This document shows, in pieces, positions 40,891 through 47,618 of a stretch of DNA of 47,618 nt. The translations under genes and the position numbers were made by a program. The DNA comes from Bartonella sp. ML70XJBT.G (GTDB taxonomy: Bacteria; Pseudomonadota; Alphaproteobacteria; Rhizobiales; Rhizobiaceae): positions 1-47,618 of the forward strand of contig NZ_JAQITA010000017.1 of NCBI RefSeq assembly GCF_028618575.1, read 5' to 3'. Below the pieces are notes generated by a model, which was given only the letters and a program-made list of their open reading frames with translations, was not told the DNA's origin and did not search any database. Each line of letters starts with the position of its first letter. Position 1 is the first letter of the stretch.

Positions 40891-41448
40891 TTACGAACGA
40901 AAAGGAAAATTAAAAGCACGCAACAATTCACGTGCCTCATCATCCGTTTTCGCTGTCGTACAAACGATAATATCCATGCCCCAAATTTGATCAACTTTAT
41001 CATAGTTGATTTCTGGAAACACAATGTGCTCTTTAATACCCATAGCAAAATTACCACGGCCATCAAAGCTTTTTGGGTTTAAACCACGAAAGTCACGAAC
41101 CCGCGGAAGCGCGATCGTAACAAGACGATCTAAAAACTCAAACATACGATCTTTACGCAATGTGACTTTAGCCCCAAGTGGCATTCCTTCACGAACCTTA
41201 AAGGTTGCAATAGAATTACGCGCACGAGTAACAACAGCCTTTTGACCGGTTATGAGCCCTAAATCCTCAGCAGCAAGAGATGGTTTCTTGGAATCAGCAG
41301 TAGCCTCACCAATCCCCATATTAATTACAATTTTATCAACCCGCGGAATTTGCATCGCATTTTTGTAATGAAACTTCTCTTGAAGCGCTTTACGAACCAC
41401 TTCAAAATAATGAGTCTTCATGCGCGGTGTTTGTTTTTCTTCAGCCAT
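40891..41448 (-). CDS. rplE: 50S ribosomal protein L5
   Basis: The 185-residue L5 has [16 protein letters not shown], the PLGAKVTLR loop and the C-terminal [17 protein letters not shown]. It binds 5S rRNA and forms the bridge to the small subunit at the P site. Its start overlaps the end of rplX by 8 bp, indicating coupled translation. Confidence 0.98.
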   Translation of the reverse strand: MAEEKQTPRMKTHYFEVVRKALQEKFHYKNAMQIPRVDKIVINMGIGEATADSKKPSLAAEDLGLITGQKAVVTRARNSIATFKVREGMPLGAKVTLRKDRMFEFLDRLVTIALPRVRDFRGLNPKSFDGRGNFAMGIKEHIVFPEINYDKVDQIWGMDIIVCTTAKTDDEARELLRAFNFPFRS

Positions 41449-41755
41449 TAATCAACTCTCCCGAACGCTTGGCAAAACGAACCTTATTACCATCTGCATT
41501 CATACGAAAACCTACACGTGTAGGCTTACCATCCTTAGGATCAGCAATTGCCAAATTAGATAGATGAATCGGAGCTTCTTTAGAAATAATTCCTGCCTCT
41601 TGCTTTTGTGTCTGACGTTGGTGACGTTTAATCATATTAACACCACGCACAAAAGCTTTATTGTCCTTAGGATTCACCTTAATGACTTCACCACTACATC
41701 CTTTATCCTTACCGGATAAAACAACAACTTTATCACCTTTTCGAATCTTTTGCAT
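41441..41755 (-). CDS. rplX: 50S ribosomal protein L24
   Basis: The 104-residue L24 starts [19 protein letters not shown], a KOW motif that binds 23S rRNA; the start ATG 41755 follows aaggag, and an in-frame GTG three codons upstream is less likely. L24 is an assembly initiator for the large subunit. It lies 12 bp after rplN and overlaps rplE by 8 bp. Confidence 0.97.
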   Translation of the reverse strand: MQKIRKGDKVVVLSGKDKGCSGEVIKVNPKDNKAFVRGVNMIKRHQRQTQKQEAGIISKEAPIHLSNLAIADPKDGKPTRVGFRMNADGNKVRFAKRSGELING

Positions 41756-41767
41756 AATATTCACTCC

Positions 41768-42136
41768 TTATAACACTTCAGGAGCGAGCGAGATGATCTT
41801 CATATGATTCCTACCACGAAGTTCGCGGGGAACTGGTCCAAAGATACGTGTACCGATCGGCTCTTTTTTATTATCCACTAAAACAGCAGCATTACCATCA
41901 AAACGAATAACACTACCGTCTGCGCGACGAATATCCTTAGCAGTGCGAACCACCACAGCTTTCATCACATCACCTTTTTTAACACGGCCACGAGGAATAG
42001 CATCCTTGACCGAAACAACAATAATGTCACCGACCGAAGCATATTTCCGCTTTGAACCGCCTAACACCTTGATGCACATGACACGACGAGCACCGGAATT
42101 GTCGGCAACGTCGAGGTTTGTTTGCATCTGAATCAT
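41768..42136 (-). CDS. rplN: 50S ribosomal protein L14
   Basis: The 122-residue L14 starts [19 protein letters not shown] at 42136; an extended frame to a GTG at 42184 adds residues not found in the family. The rest includes [16 protein letters not shown] and the C-terminal [14 protein letters not shown]. It contacts L19 and 16S rRNA at an intersubunit bridge. The 145-bp spacer before it contains a hairpin and marks the S10/spc junction. Confidence 0.97.
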   Translation of the reverse strand: MIQMQTNLDVADNSGARRVMCIKVLGGSKRKYASVGDIIVVSVKDAIPRGRVKKGDVMKAVVVRTAKDIRRADGSVIRFDGNAAVLVDNKKEPIGTRIFGPVPRELRGRNHMKIISLAPEVL

Positions 42137-42163
42137 GACTGGCCACCTTCTCTTAACATTTAT

Positions 42164-42192
42164 ATCCGGTCGTGTTTTTAACACATCCGGAT
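42164..42192 (-). promoter_or_regulatory. Hairpin in the rpsQ-rplN spacer
   Basis: Arms atccgg...tgtt and aaca...ccggat (42164-42176 against 42180-42192) pair over 13 positions with two mismatches and a very short loop. It lies 28 bp before rplN, in the longest spacer of the S10/spc part. It may be a processing or control structure for the spc section; a terminator is unlikely without a T-run. Confidence 0.4.
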
Positions 42193-42281
42193 TTGCCTGC
42201 CAAATAACGATAAAGTTATTGCCTTAAATCCACCAATGGAAACCAAACCACTGTTAACTTTAAAACAATGAACTCAACTCA

Positions 42282-42521
42282 CTACGCTACATTGCCTTTA
42301 ACAACAATCCAACGTTTATCTTTCGAAATTGGTCTAGATTCCTGAATCGAAATTTGATCCCCAATCTTAAACTGGTTGTTCTCGTCATGCGCCTTATATT
42401 TTTTAGACTGCCGAACGGTCTTTTTAAGAAGTGGATGAGAGTAACGACGCTCCACTTTCACGACCACAGTCTTATCACTTTTGTCACTAACGACAACACC
42501 CTGCAAAATGCGTTTAGGCAT
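42282..42521 (-). CDS. rpsQ: 30S ribosomal protein S17
   Basis: The 79-residue S17 has an OB fold with [22 protein letters not shown] beginning near residue 8 and QIQ-like segment [18 protein letters not shown]. It is a primary 16S rRNA binder. It is the last gene of the S10 section, 11 bp after rpmC. Confidence 0.97.
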   Translation of the reverse strand: MPKRILQGVVVSDKSDKTVVVKVERRYSHPLLKKTVRQSKKYKAHDENNQFKIGDQISIQESRPISKDKRWIVVKGNVA

Positions 42522-42532
42522 CTCTAATTTCC

Positions 42533-42733
42533 TTAAACCTTACTTTCGTTTATCTTCTGACGAAGAAAAGTTTTAACACGCGCAATATCACGGCGAACCT
42601 GCCTAACACGTGCAGTCTTTTCCAATTGACCTGTAGCCTTTTGAAAGCGCAAATTAAACTGCTCTTTCTTTAACTTAGCCAATTCATCTTTCATTTGGTC
42701 GAGCGTTTGCGCCCGTAGTTCTGTGGCTCTCAT
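42533..42733 (-). CDS. rpmC: 50S ribosomal protein L29
   Basis: The 66-residue L29 is a two-helix protein with [15 protein letters not shown] core ([20 protein letters not shown]) and ends [14 protein letters not shown]. It lies by the peptide exit tunnel and helps dock trigger factor and SRP. It is 12 bp after rplP. Confidence 0.97.
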   Translation of the reverse strand: MRATELRAQTLDQMKDELAKLKKEQFNLRFQKATGQLEKTARVRQVRRDIARVKTFLRQKINESKV

Positions 42734-42745
42734 CGCTTAACCTCT

Positions 42746-43159
42746 TTATTCAGCAATACGCTGGATGAAACGCGTCTTTATAGGCAACTTTGCAGCACCA
42801 AGTCTCAGTGCTTCACGTGCCACATCTTCAGGAATCCCATCAAGCTCAAACATGATACGCCCCGGCGCAACACGCACAGCCCAATAATCTACACTTCCCT
42901 TACCCTTACCCATACGAACTTCTGTAGGCTTAGACGTAACTGGAAGATCCGGAAAAATACGAATCCACACACGACCAGAACGCTTCATATAACGTGTAAT
43001 CGCACGACGCGCCGCTTCAATTTGGCGCGCAGTAATCCGCTCTGGCTCAACAGCCTTCAGACCGTAAGCACCGAAATTCAAATCCGTACCACCCTTCGAA
43101 ACACCGTGAATACGGCCCTTGAACTGCTTACGGAACTTTGTGCGCTTTGGCTGCAACAT
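42746..43159 (-). CDS. rplP: 50S ribosomal protein L16
   Basis: The 137-residue L16 starts [16 protein letters not shown] and has the conserved [17 protein letters not shown] and the [11 protein letters not shown] loop near the A-site tRNA. It is needed for the peptidyl-transferase centre to mature. It is 36 bp after rpsC. Confidence 0.98.
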   Translation of the reverse strand: MLQPKRTKFRKQFKGRIHGVSKGGTDLNFGAYGLKAVEPERITARQIEAARRAITRYMKRSGRVWIRIFPDLPVTSKPTEVRMGKGKGSVDYWAVRVAPGRIMFELDGIPEDVAREALRLGAAKLPIKTRFIQRIAE

Positions 43160-43195
43160 TGCTCTCTACTCCAAATTCTAGTTCAATCACAAAAA

Positions 43196-43906
43196 CTAAG
43201 CATTTTCGCGGCGACGATTCGATGAAGAACCAGAGTGATCAGCCTCCGTAGCACGACGCTCCGAAGCCATTGGATCATGCTCAAGAATCTCACCCTTAAA
43301 GACCCAAACTTTAACACCACAAATACCATAAGCAGTCTTAGCTTCTGCTGTACCGTAATCAACATCAGAACGCAAGGTATGAAGTGGAACACGCCCCTCA
43401 CGATACCATTCCATACGAGCAATTTCAGCACCACCAAGACGACCCGAACAATTGATACGAATCCCTTCTGCTCCAAGACGCATAGCTGACTGAACCGCAC
43501 GTTTCATGGCACGCCGAAAAGCAACACGACGTTCTAACTGCTGAGCAATTGATTGCGCAATAATTGTAGCATCAGTTTCTGGTTTACGAATCTCCACAAT
43601 ATTTAATGAAGTCTCAGCATTTGTCATTTCTGAAAGCTTACGACGAAGCTTTTCGATATCAGCACCTTTTTTACCAATAATGAGACCAGGACGGGCCGAA
43701 TGAATCGTTACACGACATTTCTTATGGGGACGCTCAATAACAACTTTAGAAATAGCCGCTTGCTTCAACTCTTCCAACACATATAAACGGATTTTTAAAT
43801 CCTCATGGAGAAGACGACCATATTCACCACTATCAGCATACCAACGGGAATCCCAAGTCCGATTAACTCCAAGACGAAGTCCTATTGGATTGATCTTCTG
43901 ACCCAT
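43196..43906 (-). CDS. rpsC: 30S ribosomal protein S3
   Basis: The 236-residue S3 begins [20 protein letters not shown], has a KH domain with [15 protein letters not shown] (about residues 74-88) and the C-terminal [16 protein letters not shown] domain. It lies at the mRNA entry channel and has helicase activity with S4 and S5. Start and rplV stop share one base (TAATG). Confidence 0.98.
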   Translation of the reverse strand: MGQKINPIGLRLGVNRTWDSRWYADSGEYGRLLHEDLKIRLYVLEELKQAAISKVVIERPHKKCRVTIHSARPGLIIGKKGADIEKLRRKLSEMTNAETSLNIVEIRKPETDATIIAQSIAQQLERRVAFRRAMKRAVQSAMRLGAEGIRINCSGRLGGAEIARMEWYREGRVPLHTLRSDVDYGTAEAKTAYGICGVKVWVFKGEILEHDPMASERRATEADHSGSSSNRRRENA

Positions 43907-44295
43907 TATGCAGCCTCCACTTTTTCGGTAACTTCACGAACAATAATAGTAAGATGCGAAAACGGACGTTCAATCCGACTAGCACGCCCCCGACCGCGAA
44001 CATGAAAACGCTTCATCACTATCGACTTACCGACATAGGCTTCTGCAACAATGAGCGAATCAATATCAAGATCATGGTTATTTTCTGCATTTGCAATAGC
44101 TGATTCAAGAGTTTTTTTCACAGTTCCAGCAATACGTTTACGTGAAAACGTCAAATCAGCAAGTGCCACATTAACTCTCTTACCACGAATCATCGCAGCA
44201 ACCAAATTAAGTTTTTGCGGACTAACACGAATTGTCCGAGCGACAGCTTTCGCTTCATTTTCTTTAAGCTGGCGCGGAACTTTAGCTTTTCCCAT
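43906..44295 (-). CDS. rplV: 50S ribosomal protein L22
   Basis: The 129-residue L22 starts at ATG 44295 ([18 protein letters not shown]); a GTG codon directly before it is in frame. The long loop [26 protein letters not shown] lines the exit tunnel, where macrolide-resistance changes occur in other bacteria; no deletion is evident. The stop overlaps the rpsC start by one base. Confidence 0.97.
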   Translation of the reverse strand: MGKAKVPRQLKENEAKAVARTIRVSPQKLNLVAAMIRGKRVNVALADLTFSRKRIAGTVKKTLESAIANAENNHDLDIDSLIVAEAYVGKSIVMKRFHVRGRGRASRIERPFSHLTIIVREVTEKVEAA

Positions 44296-44298
44296 CAC

Positions 44299-44577
44299 CT
44301 ATTTCCTCTTCGCTTTCTTATCTGCACCATGCCCATAATAAGTCCGGGTGGGAGCGAATTCACCAAACTTATGCCCAACCATCTCTTCAGAAACAGAAAC
44401 AGGAATATGCTTATTGCCGTTGTAAACACCAAAAGTCAAACCAACAAATTGTGGTAAAATAGTAGAGCGACGACTCCATATTTTAATAACTTCATTGCGT
44501 CCACTCGCACGAACCTTCTCTGCTTTTCCAAGAAGATAGCCGTCAACAAACGGACCTTTCCAAACTGAACGAACCAC
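44299..44577 (-). CDS. rpsS: 30S ribosomal protein S19
   Basis: The 92-residue S19 begins [16 protein letters not shown] and contains [19 protein letters not shown] and [14 protein letters not shown]. It forms the top of the 30S head with S13. It lies 15 bp after rplB and abuts rplV. Confidence 0.98.
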
Positions 44578-44592
44578 TTCAGACTACCTTTC

Positions 44593-45426
44593 TCATTTCT
44601 TGCGCTGATGACGCGTACGCATAATAAACTTATCGGTGGACTTATTGGAGCGCGTACGCTTACCCTTTGTAGGCTTACCCCAAGGAGACACCGGATGACG
44701 CCCCCCTGATGTACGTCCTTCACCACCACCATGCGGATGATCAACGGGGTTCATAGCAACACCACGAACATGTGGACGTTTACCACGCCAACGTGACCGA
44801 CCTGCCTTGCCATCATTAATATTCCCATGATCGGGATTAGAAACAGCACCAACGGTCGCAAAACAACTGCTAGATACCAAACGCTGCTCTCCAGAATTAA
44901 GACGAAGAATAGCCATTCCTTGGTCTCGCCCAACAAGCTGCGCATAAGTTCCTGCCGAACGCGCGATCTGACCACCTTTTCCAGGCTTCATCTCAACATT
45001 ATGAATAATTGTTCCCACTGGCATATTACCAAGCGGCATAGCATTACCGGGCTTAACATCAACATTCGAACCAGCAATAATAGAATCACCAACACCAAGA
45101 CGCTGTGGTGCAAGGATATAACTTAATTGTCCATCTTCATAGCGAATAAGTGCAATAAAAGCCGTGCGATTTGGATCATACTCTAAACGCTCAACTTTAG
45201 CAGAAATATCGCGTTTAAGACGCTTAAAATCAACAAACCGATAGCTACGCTTATGACCACCACCCTGAAAACGAGCTGTAACACGACCACGGTTATTACG
45301 ACCACCTTTTGACGATAAACCTTCGGTCAGCGTCTTTACAGCCTTACCCTTATAAAGACAAGAACGATCTACAATAACAAGTTGACGCTGCCCGGGCGTA
45401 GTAGGATTAAACTGCTTAAGTGCCAT
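44593..45426 (-). CDS. rplB: 50S ribosomal protein L2
   Basis: The 277-residue L2 shows [19 protein letters not shown] near residue 41, the central SH3-like domains, and the C-terminal signature [16 protein letters not shown], whose histidine is close to the peptidyl-transferase centre. It is the most conserved large-subunit protein and is needed for peptidyl transfer. It is 21 bp after rplW. Confidence 0.99.
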   Translation of the reverse strand: MALKQFNPTTPGQRQLVIVDRSCLYKGKAVKTLTEGLSSKGGRNNRGRVTARFQGGGHKRSYRFVDFKRLKRDISAKVERLEYDPNRTAFIALIRYEDGQLSYILAPQRLGVGDSIIAGSNVDVKPGNAMPLGNMPVGTIIHNVEMKPGKGGQIARSAGTYAQLVGRDQGMAILRLNSGEQRLVSSSCFATVGAVSNPDHGNINDGKAGRSRWRGKRPHVRGVAMNPVDHPHGGGEGRTSGGRHPVSPWGKPTKGKRTRSNKSTDKFIMRTRHQRKK

Positions 45427-45447
45427 TATCTTTATCTCCGAGCCTCT

Positions 45448-45741
45448 TTAAAGACCTGTCGAAACGTCGATAGACTGACCAGCAGTCAGTGTCACGATCG
45501 CTTTTTTGACATCACTCTGCCGACCAACAATGCCTTTAAAACGCTTCACTTTGCCCTTACGGACTATCGTGTTAACTGCTTTCACTTTTACGTTAAAAAG
45601 TGCTTCCACAGCAGCTTTAATTTCAGACTTTGTCGCTTTCGGCGCAACATTAAAAGCAACTTGATTATATTCAGAAATCATAGTCGACTTTTCAGTAATA
45701 ACTGGACTAACAATTATATCATAATGGCGAAGATCTGTCAT
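45448..45741 (-). CDS. rplW: 50S ribosomal protein L23
   Basis: The 97-residue L23 has [16 protein letters not shown] at its start and [20 protein letters not shown] in the middle. It is the main docking site at the tunnel exit for trigger factor, SRP and the translocon. Its start overlaps the rplD stop by 4 bp (ATGA), so translation is coupled. Confidence 0.98.
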   Translation of the reverse strand: MTDLRHYDIIVSPVITEKSTMISEYNQVAFNVAPKATKSEIKAAVEALFNVKVKAVNTIVRKGKVKRFKGIVGRQSDVKKAIVTLTAGQSIDVSTGL

Positions 45742-46358
45742 TTAAAACGCTCCTCAAGAGCCTCGACAGCTGCTTTTGATAAAACAAGTTTGCTGCGACG
45801 CAAAATATCGTAAACATTAATTCCCTGAATTGGTAAAATATCAATATTAGGAATATTAGATGCTGCCCGAGAAAATTGAATATCAATCTCTTTGCCGCCA
45901 ATTAAAAGGGCATTATCTAACCCAAGCTTGGAAAAACGAGAAATAAGCATCTTGGTTTTAGCATCTTTAACACTCATCTCATCAACAACAATTAAATCTT
46001 TTGCTTTTAATTTTGCTGAGAGAGCAAGTCGCAATCCAAGCGCACGAATTTTTTTAGGAAGATCATGCGCATGACTACGAACCACCGGACCATGCGCTTT
46101 ACCACCACCACGAAACTGCGGCGCACGAGCCGACGAGTGTCGAGCACGTCCAGTTCCTTTTTGTTTAAACATCTTTGCCCCTGTTCGTGACACATCAGAG
46201 CGCCCTTGTGCTTGATGTGTCCCCTGTTGGCGACGCGCCAACTGCCAACGAACAACGCGCTGTAAAATATCTTCCCGTGGAACAAGACCAAAAATAGCCT
46301 CAGAAACTTTTAACTTACCAGCTTCATCCCCATCAAGGGTTTTCATTACAAGATCCAT
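45738..46358 (-). CDS. rplD: 50S ribosomal protein L4
   Basis: The 206-residue L4 has the extended loop with [26 protein letters not shown] (starting near residue 50) that reaches the exit tunnel, followed by [14 protein letters not shown]. In E. coli L4 also represses the S10 operon; whether the tuf-rpsJ hairpin upstream takes part here is unknown. It shares one base with the rplC stop and overlaps rplW by 4. Confidence 0.98.
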   Translation of the reverse strand: MDLVMKTLDGDEAGKLKVSEAIFGLVPREDILQRVVRWQLARRQQGTHQAQGRSDVSRTGAKMFKQKGTGRARHSSARAPQFRGGGKAHGPVVRSHAHDLPKKIRALGLRLALSAKLKAKDLIVVDEMSVKDAKTKMLISRFSKLGLDNALLIGGKEIDIQFSRAASNIPNIDILPIQGINVYDILRRSKLVLSKAAVEALEERFK

Positions 46359-47098
46359 TATTCGGCTCCCTCAACTTCAGAGGTTTCCACCACCGGAGTA
46401 ACCATTTCCGTTTTCTCCTTCGCAAGACGACGAATACCAGCAGGCTTTGGCACATTATCAGGAAGAGGTTTCTTTACAGCATCTCGAACCAAAATCCAAG
46501 CACCTTTACAGCCAGAAACAGCACCGCGCACTAAAATCAAGCCACGCTCAATATCTGTAGAAACAACCTCTATATTCTGCGTTGTTACACGGACCTGCCC
46601 CATATGGCCAGCCATTTTTTTACCTTTAAACACTTTACCAGGATCTTGACACTGTCCTGTTGAACCATGCGCACGATGCGTAATTGAGTTACCATGCGAA
46701 GCACGATGCCCACCAAAATTATGACGTTTCATAACACCGGCAAAGCCTTTACCAATACTCGTACCTGTCACATCAACTCTTTGTCCTGGAACAAAATGTT
46801 CCACGGTAATTTCAGTGCCGACCTCAAGAAGATTATCGGGGCTCACACGAAATTCTGCTATTTTAGCTTTAGGCTCAACAGAAGCCTTAGCAAAATGCCC
46901 ACGAAGAGCCCGCGAAGTATTTTTTACCTTGGCAAAGCCTACACCTAATTGAACAGCAGTATAACCATTCTTCTCAATTGTACGCTGAGCCACGACTTGA
47001 CAATTCTCCAAACGAAGCACCGTTACCGGCACATGTTCACCAGCTTCATTATAAATACGGGTCATGCCCAGCTTCTGTGCTATTACACCTGAACGCAT
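46358..47098 (-). CDS. rplC: 50S ribosomal protein L3
   Basis: The 246-residue L3 starts [16 protein letters not shown] at ATG 47098 behind aagga; an in-frame TTG at 47122 is less likely. The core signature [20 protein letters not shown] and [12 protein letters not shown] carries the conserved glutamine (methylated in E. coli). The protein has an extra acidic C-terminal tail ([14 protein letters not shown]) beyond the usual core, common in alphaproteobacteria. Confidence 0.97.
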   Translation of the reverse strand: MRSGVIAQKLGMTRIYNEAGEHVPVTVLRLENCQVVAQRTIEKNGYTAVQLGVGFAKVKNTSRALRGHFAKASVEPKAKIAEFRVSPDNLLEVGTEITVEHFVPGQRVDVTGTSIGKGFAGVMKRHNFGGHRASHGNSITHRAHGSTGQCQDPGKVFKGKKMAGHMGQVRVTTQNIEVVSTDIERGLILVRGAVSGCKGAWILVRDAVKKPLPDNVPKPAGIRRLAKEKTEMVTPVVETSEVEGAE

Positions 47099-47125
47099 CG
47101 GGTCTGTTCCTTCTGTCCTCAAACC

Positions 47126-47434
47126 TCAGAGCTTAATCTCTACATCCACACCAGCAGAAAGATCGAGCTTCATAAGAGCATCTACTGTTTGCGGTGTTGG
47201 ATCAACAATATCAAGAAGACGCTTATGTGTACGCATTTCAAATTGCTCACGACTCTTCTTATCGATGTGCGGTCCACGATTGACCGTAAACTTCTCAATC
47301 CGCGTTGGAAGCGGAATAGGACCACGGACATTCGCACCAGTACGCTTAGCAGTCGACACAATCTCACGTGTCGATGCATCAAGAATTCTGTGATCAAATG
47401 CTTTCAAGCGAATGCGGATATTTTGACTGTTCAT
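47126..47434 (-). CDS. rpsJ: 30S ribosomal protein S10
   Basis: The 102-residue S10 has [16 protein letters not shown] at its start and the loop [15 protein letters not shown] with [20 protein letters not shown] following. It binds the 16S head and, as NusE, takes part in antitermination with NusB. It is the first gene after the tuf-rpsJ hairpin and heads the S10 operon; rplC starts 27 bp downstream. Confidence 0.98.
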   Translation of the reverse strand: MNSQNIRIRLKAFDHRILDASTREIVSTAKRTGANVRGPIPLPTRIEKFTVNRGPHIDKKSREQFEMRTHKRLLDIVDPTPQTVDALMKLDLSAGVDVEIKL

Positions 47435-47457
47435 GCTCTTTTATTTCCCTGTCACGC

Positions 47458-47485
47458 AAAACGCCTTTAACAATAAAGGCGTTTT
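47458..47485. terminator. Hairpin between tuf and rpsJ
   Basis: Perfect 11-bp arms (aaaacgccttt at 47458-47468, aaaggcgtttt at 47475-47485) enclose a 6-base loop. On the minus strand it ends in a T4 run 14 bp after the tuf stop and about 24 bp before the rpsJ start. It looks like an intrinsic terminator or attenuator that lowers read-through from tuf into the S10 operon. Confidence 0.75.
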
Positions 47486-47499
47486 TCAATAACCAATCC

Positions 47500-47618
47500 T
47501 TACTCAATGATCTTAGAAACGATACCGGCACCAACAGTACGACCACCTTCACGAATAGCAAAGCGAAGTTTCTCTTCCATGGCAATAGGCACAATCAATG
47601 AAACATCCATCGCAACAT
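47500..47618 (-). CDS. tuf: Elongation factor Tu (3' end only)
   Basis: The last 38 codons are present and read [15 protein letters not shown], then [22 protein letters not shown] and a stop; this is the standard EF-Tu C-terminus (domain 3). EF-Tu delivers aminoacyl-tRNA to the ribosome using GTP. The rest of the gene lies past the right edge. The order tuf-rpsJ is typical of the str/S10 junction. Confidence 0.97.

Noticed and set aside
33117-47618. Missing rpmJ (L36) after secY as a possible gene loss
   Set aside because: In alphaproteobacteria rpmJ is normally located elsewhere, so its absence from this cluster is expected.

Overview
The window reads as chromosomal DNA of an AT-rich, host-adapted alphaproteobacterium, most likely a Bartonella species (Hyphomicrobiales). 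The support is alphaproteobacterial protein forms (RpoA beginning [11 protein letters not shown], a short adenylate kinase without a LID domain, an ATP12 chaperone, an NdvA/ChvA-type cyclic glucan exporter), alanine in place of the GyrA quinolone-contact serine (a described Bartonella trait), and the many long AT-rich intergenic stretches and decayed genes typical of a reduced genome. No database was searched; all identities come from reading the translations.

Layout. 1-1991 is the edge of a prophage or phage-like island: the end of a YqaJ-type recombination exonuclease, a small unknown protein and a tyrosine integrase, then about 0.9 kb without convincing genes. 2.9-6.9 kb holds icd and two convergent MFS transporters. 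7.6-15.1 kb is a minus-strand housekeeping block (gyrA-coaD-ppiA-ppiB, then tgt, with ssb upstream); a 1.1 kb gap between ppiB and tgt lies where related bacteria, as I recall them, carry queA. uvrA diverges from ssb, and a decayed second fragment of ssb lies between them. 18.3-21.8 kb holds a glnB (PII) remnant directly before glnA, an exported protein of unknown function and the ATP12 chaperone. 22.5-32.8 kb holds rluC, ndvA, alaS, recA, rarA and a Do/DegQ-type periplasmic protease.

From 47.6 down to 33.1 kb, all on the minus strand, is the complete S10-spc-alpha ribosomal super-operon: end of tuf, rpsJ-rplC-rplD-rplW-rplB-rpsS-rplV-rpsC-rplP-rpmC-rpsQ, rplN-rplX-rplE-rpsN-rpsH-rplF-rplR-rpsE-rpmD-rplO-secY-adk, rpsM-rpsK-rpoA-rplQ, ending in a strong intrinsic terminator.

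I did not find a new multigene system. The most interesting signals are signs of reductive evolution. glnB is reduced to a fragment without its uridylylation tyrosine, although glnA keeps its adenylylation site. The queuosine pathway looks altered: queA is missing from its expected slot, and the adjacent Tgt lacks three of the four zinc ligands known from E. coli and Zymomonas. A degenerate ssb duplicate, a large intergenic hairpin near 7.4 kb and homopolymer tracts in and beside an exported-protein gene are also worth checking. No tRNA, rRNA, CRISPR array or insertion sequence was recognised.
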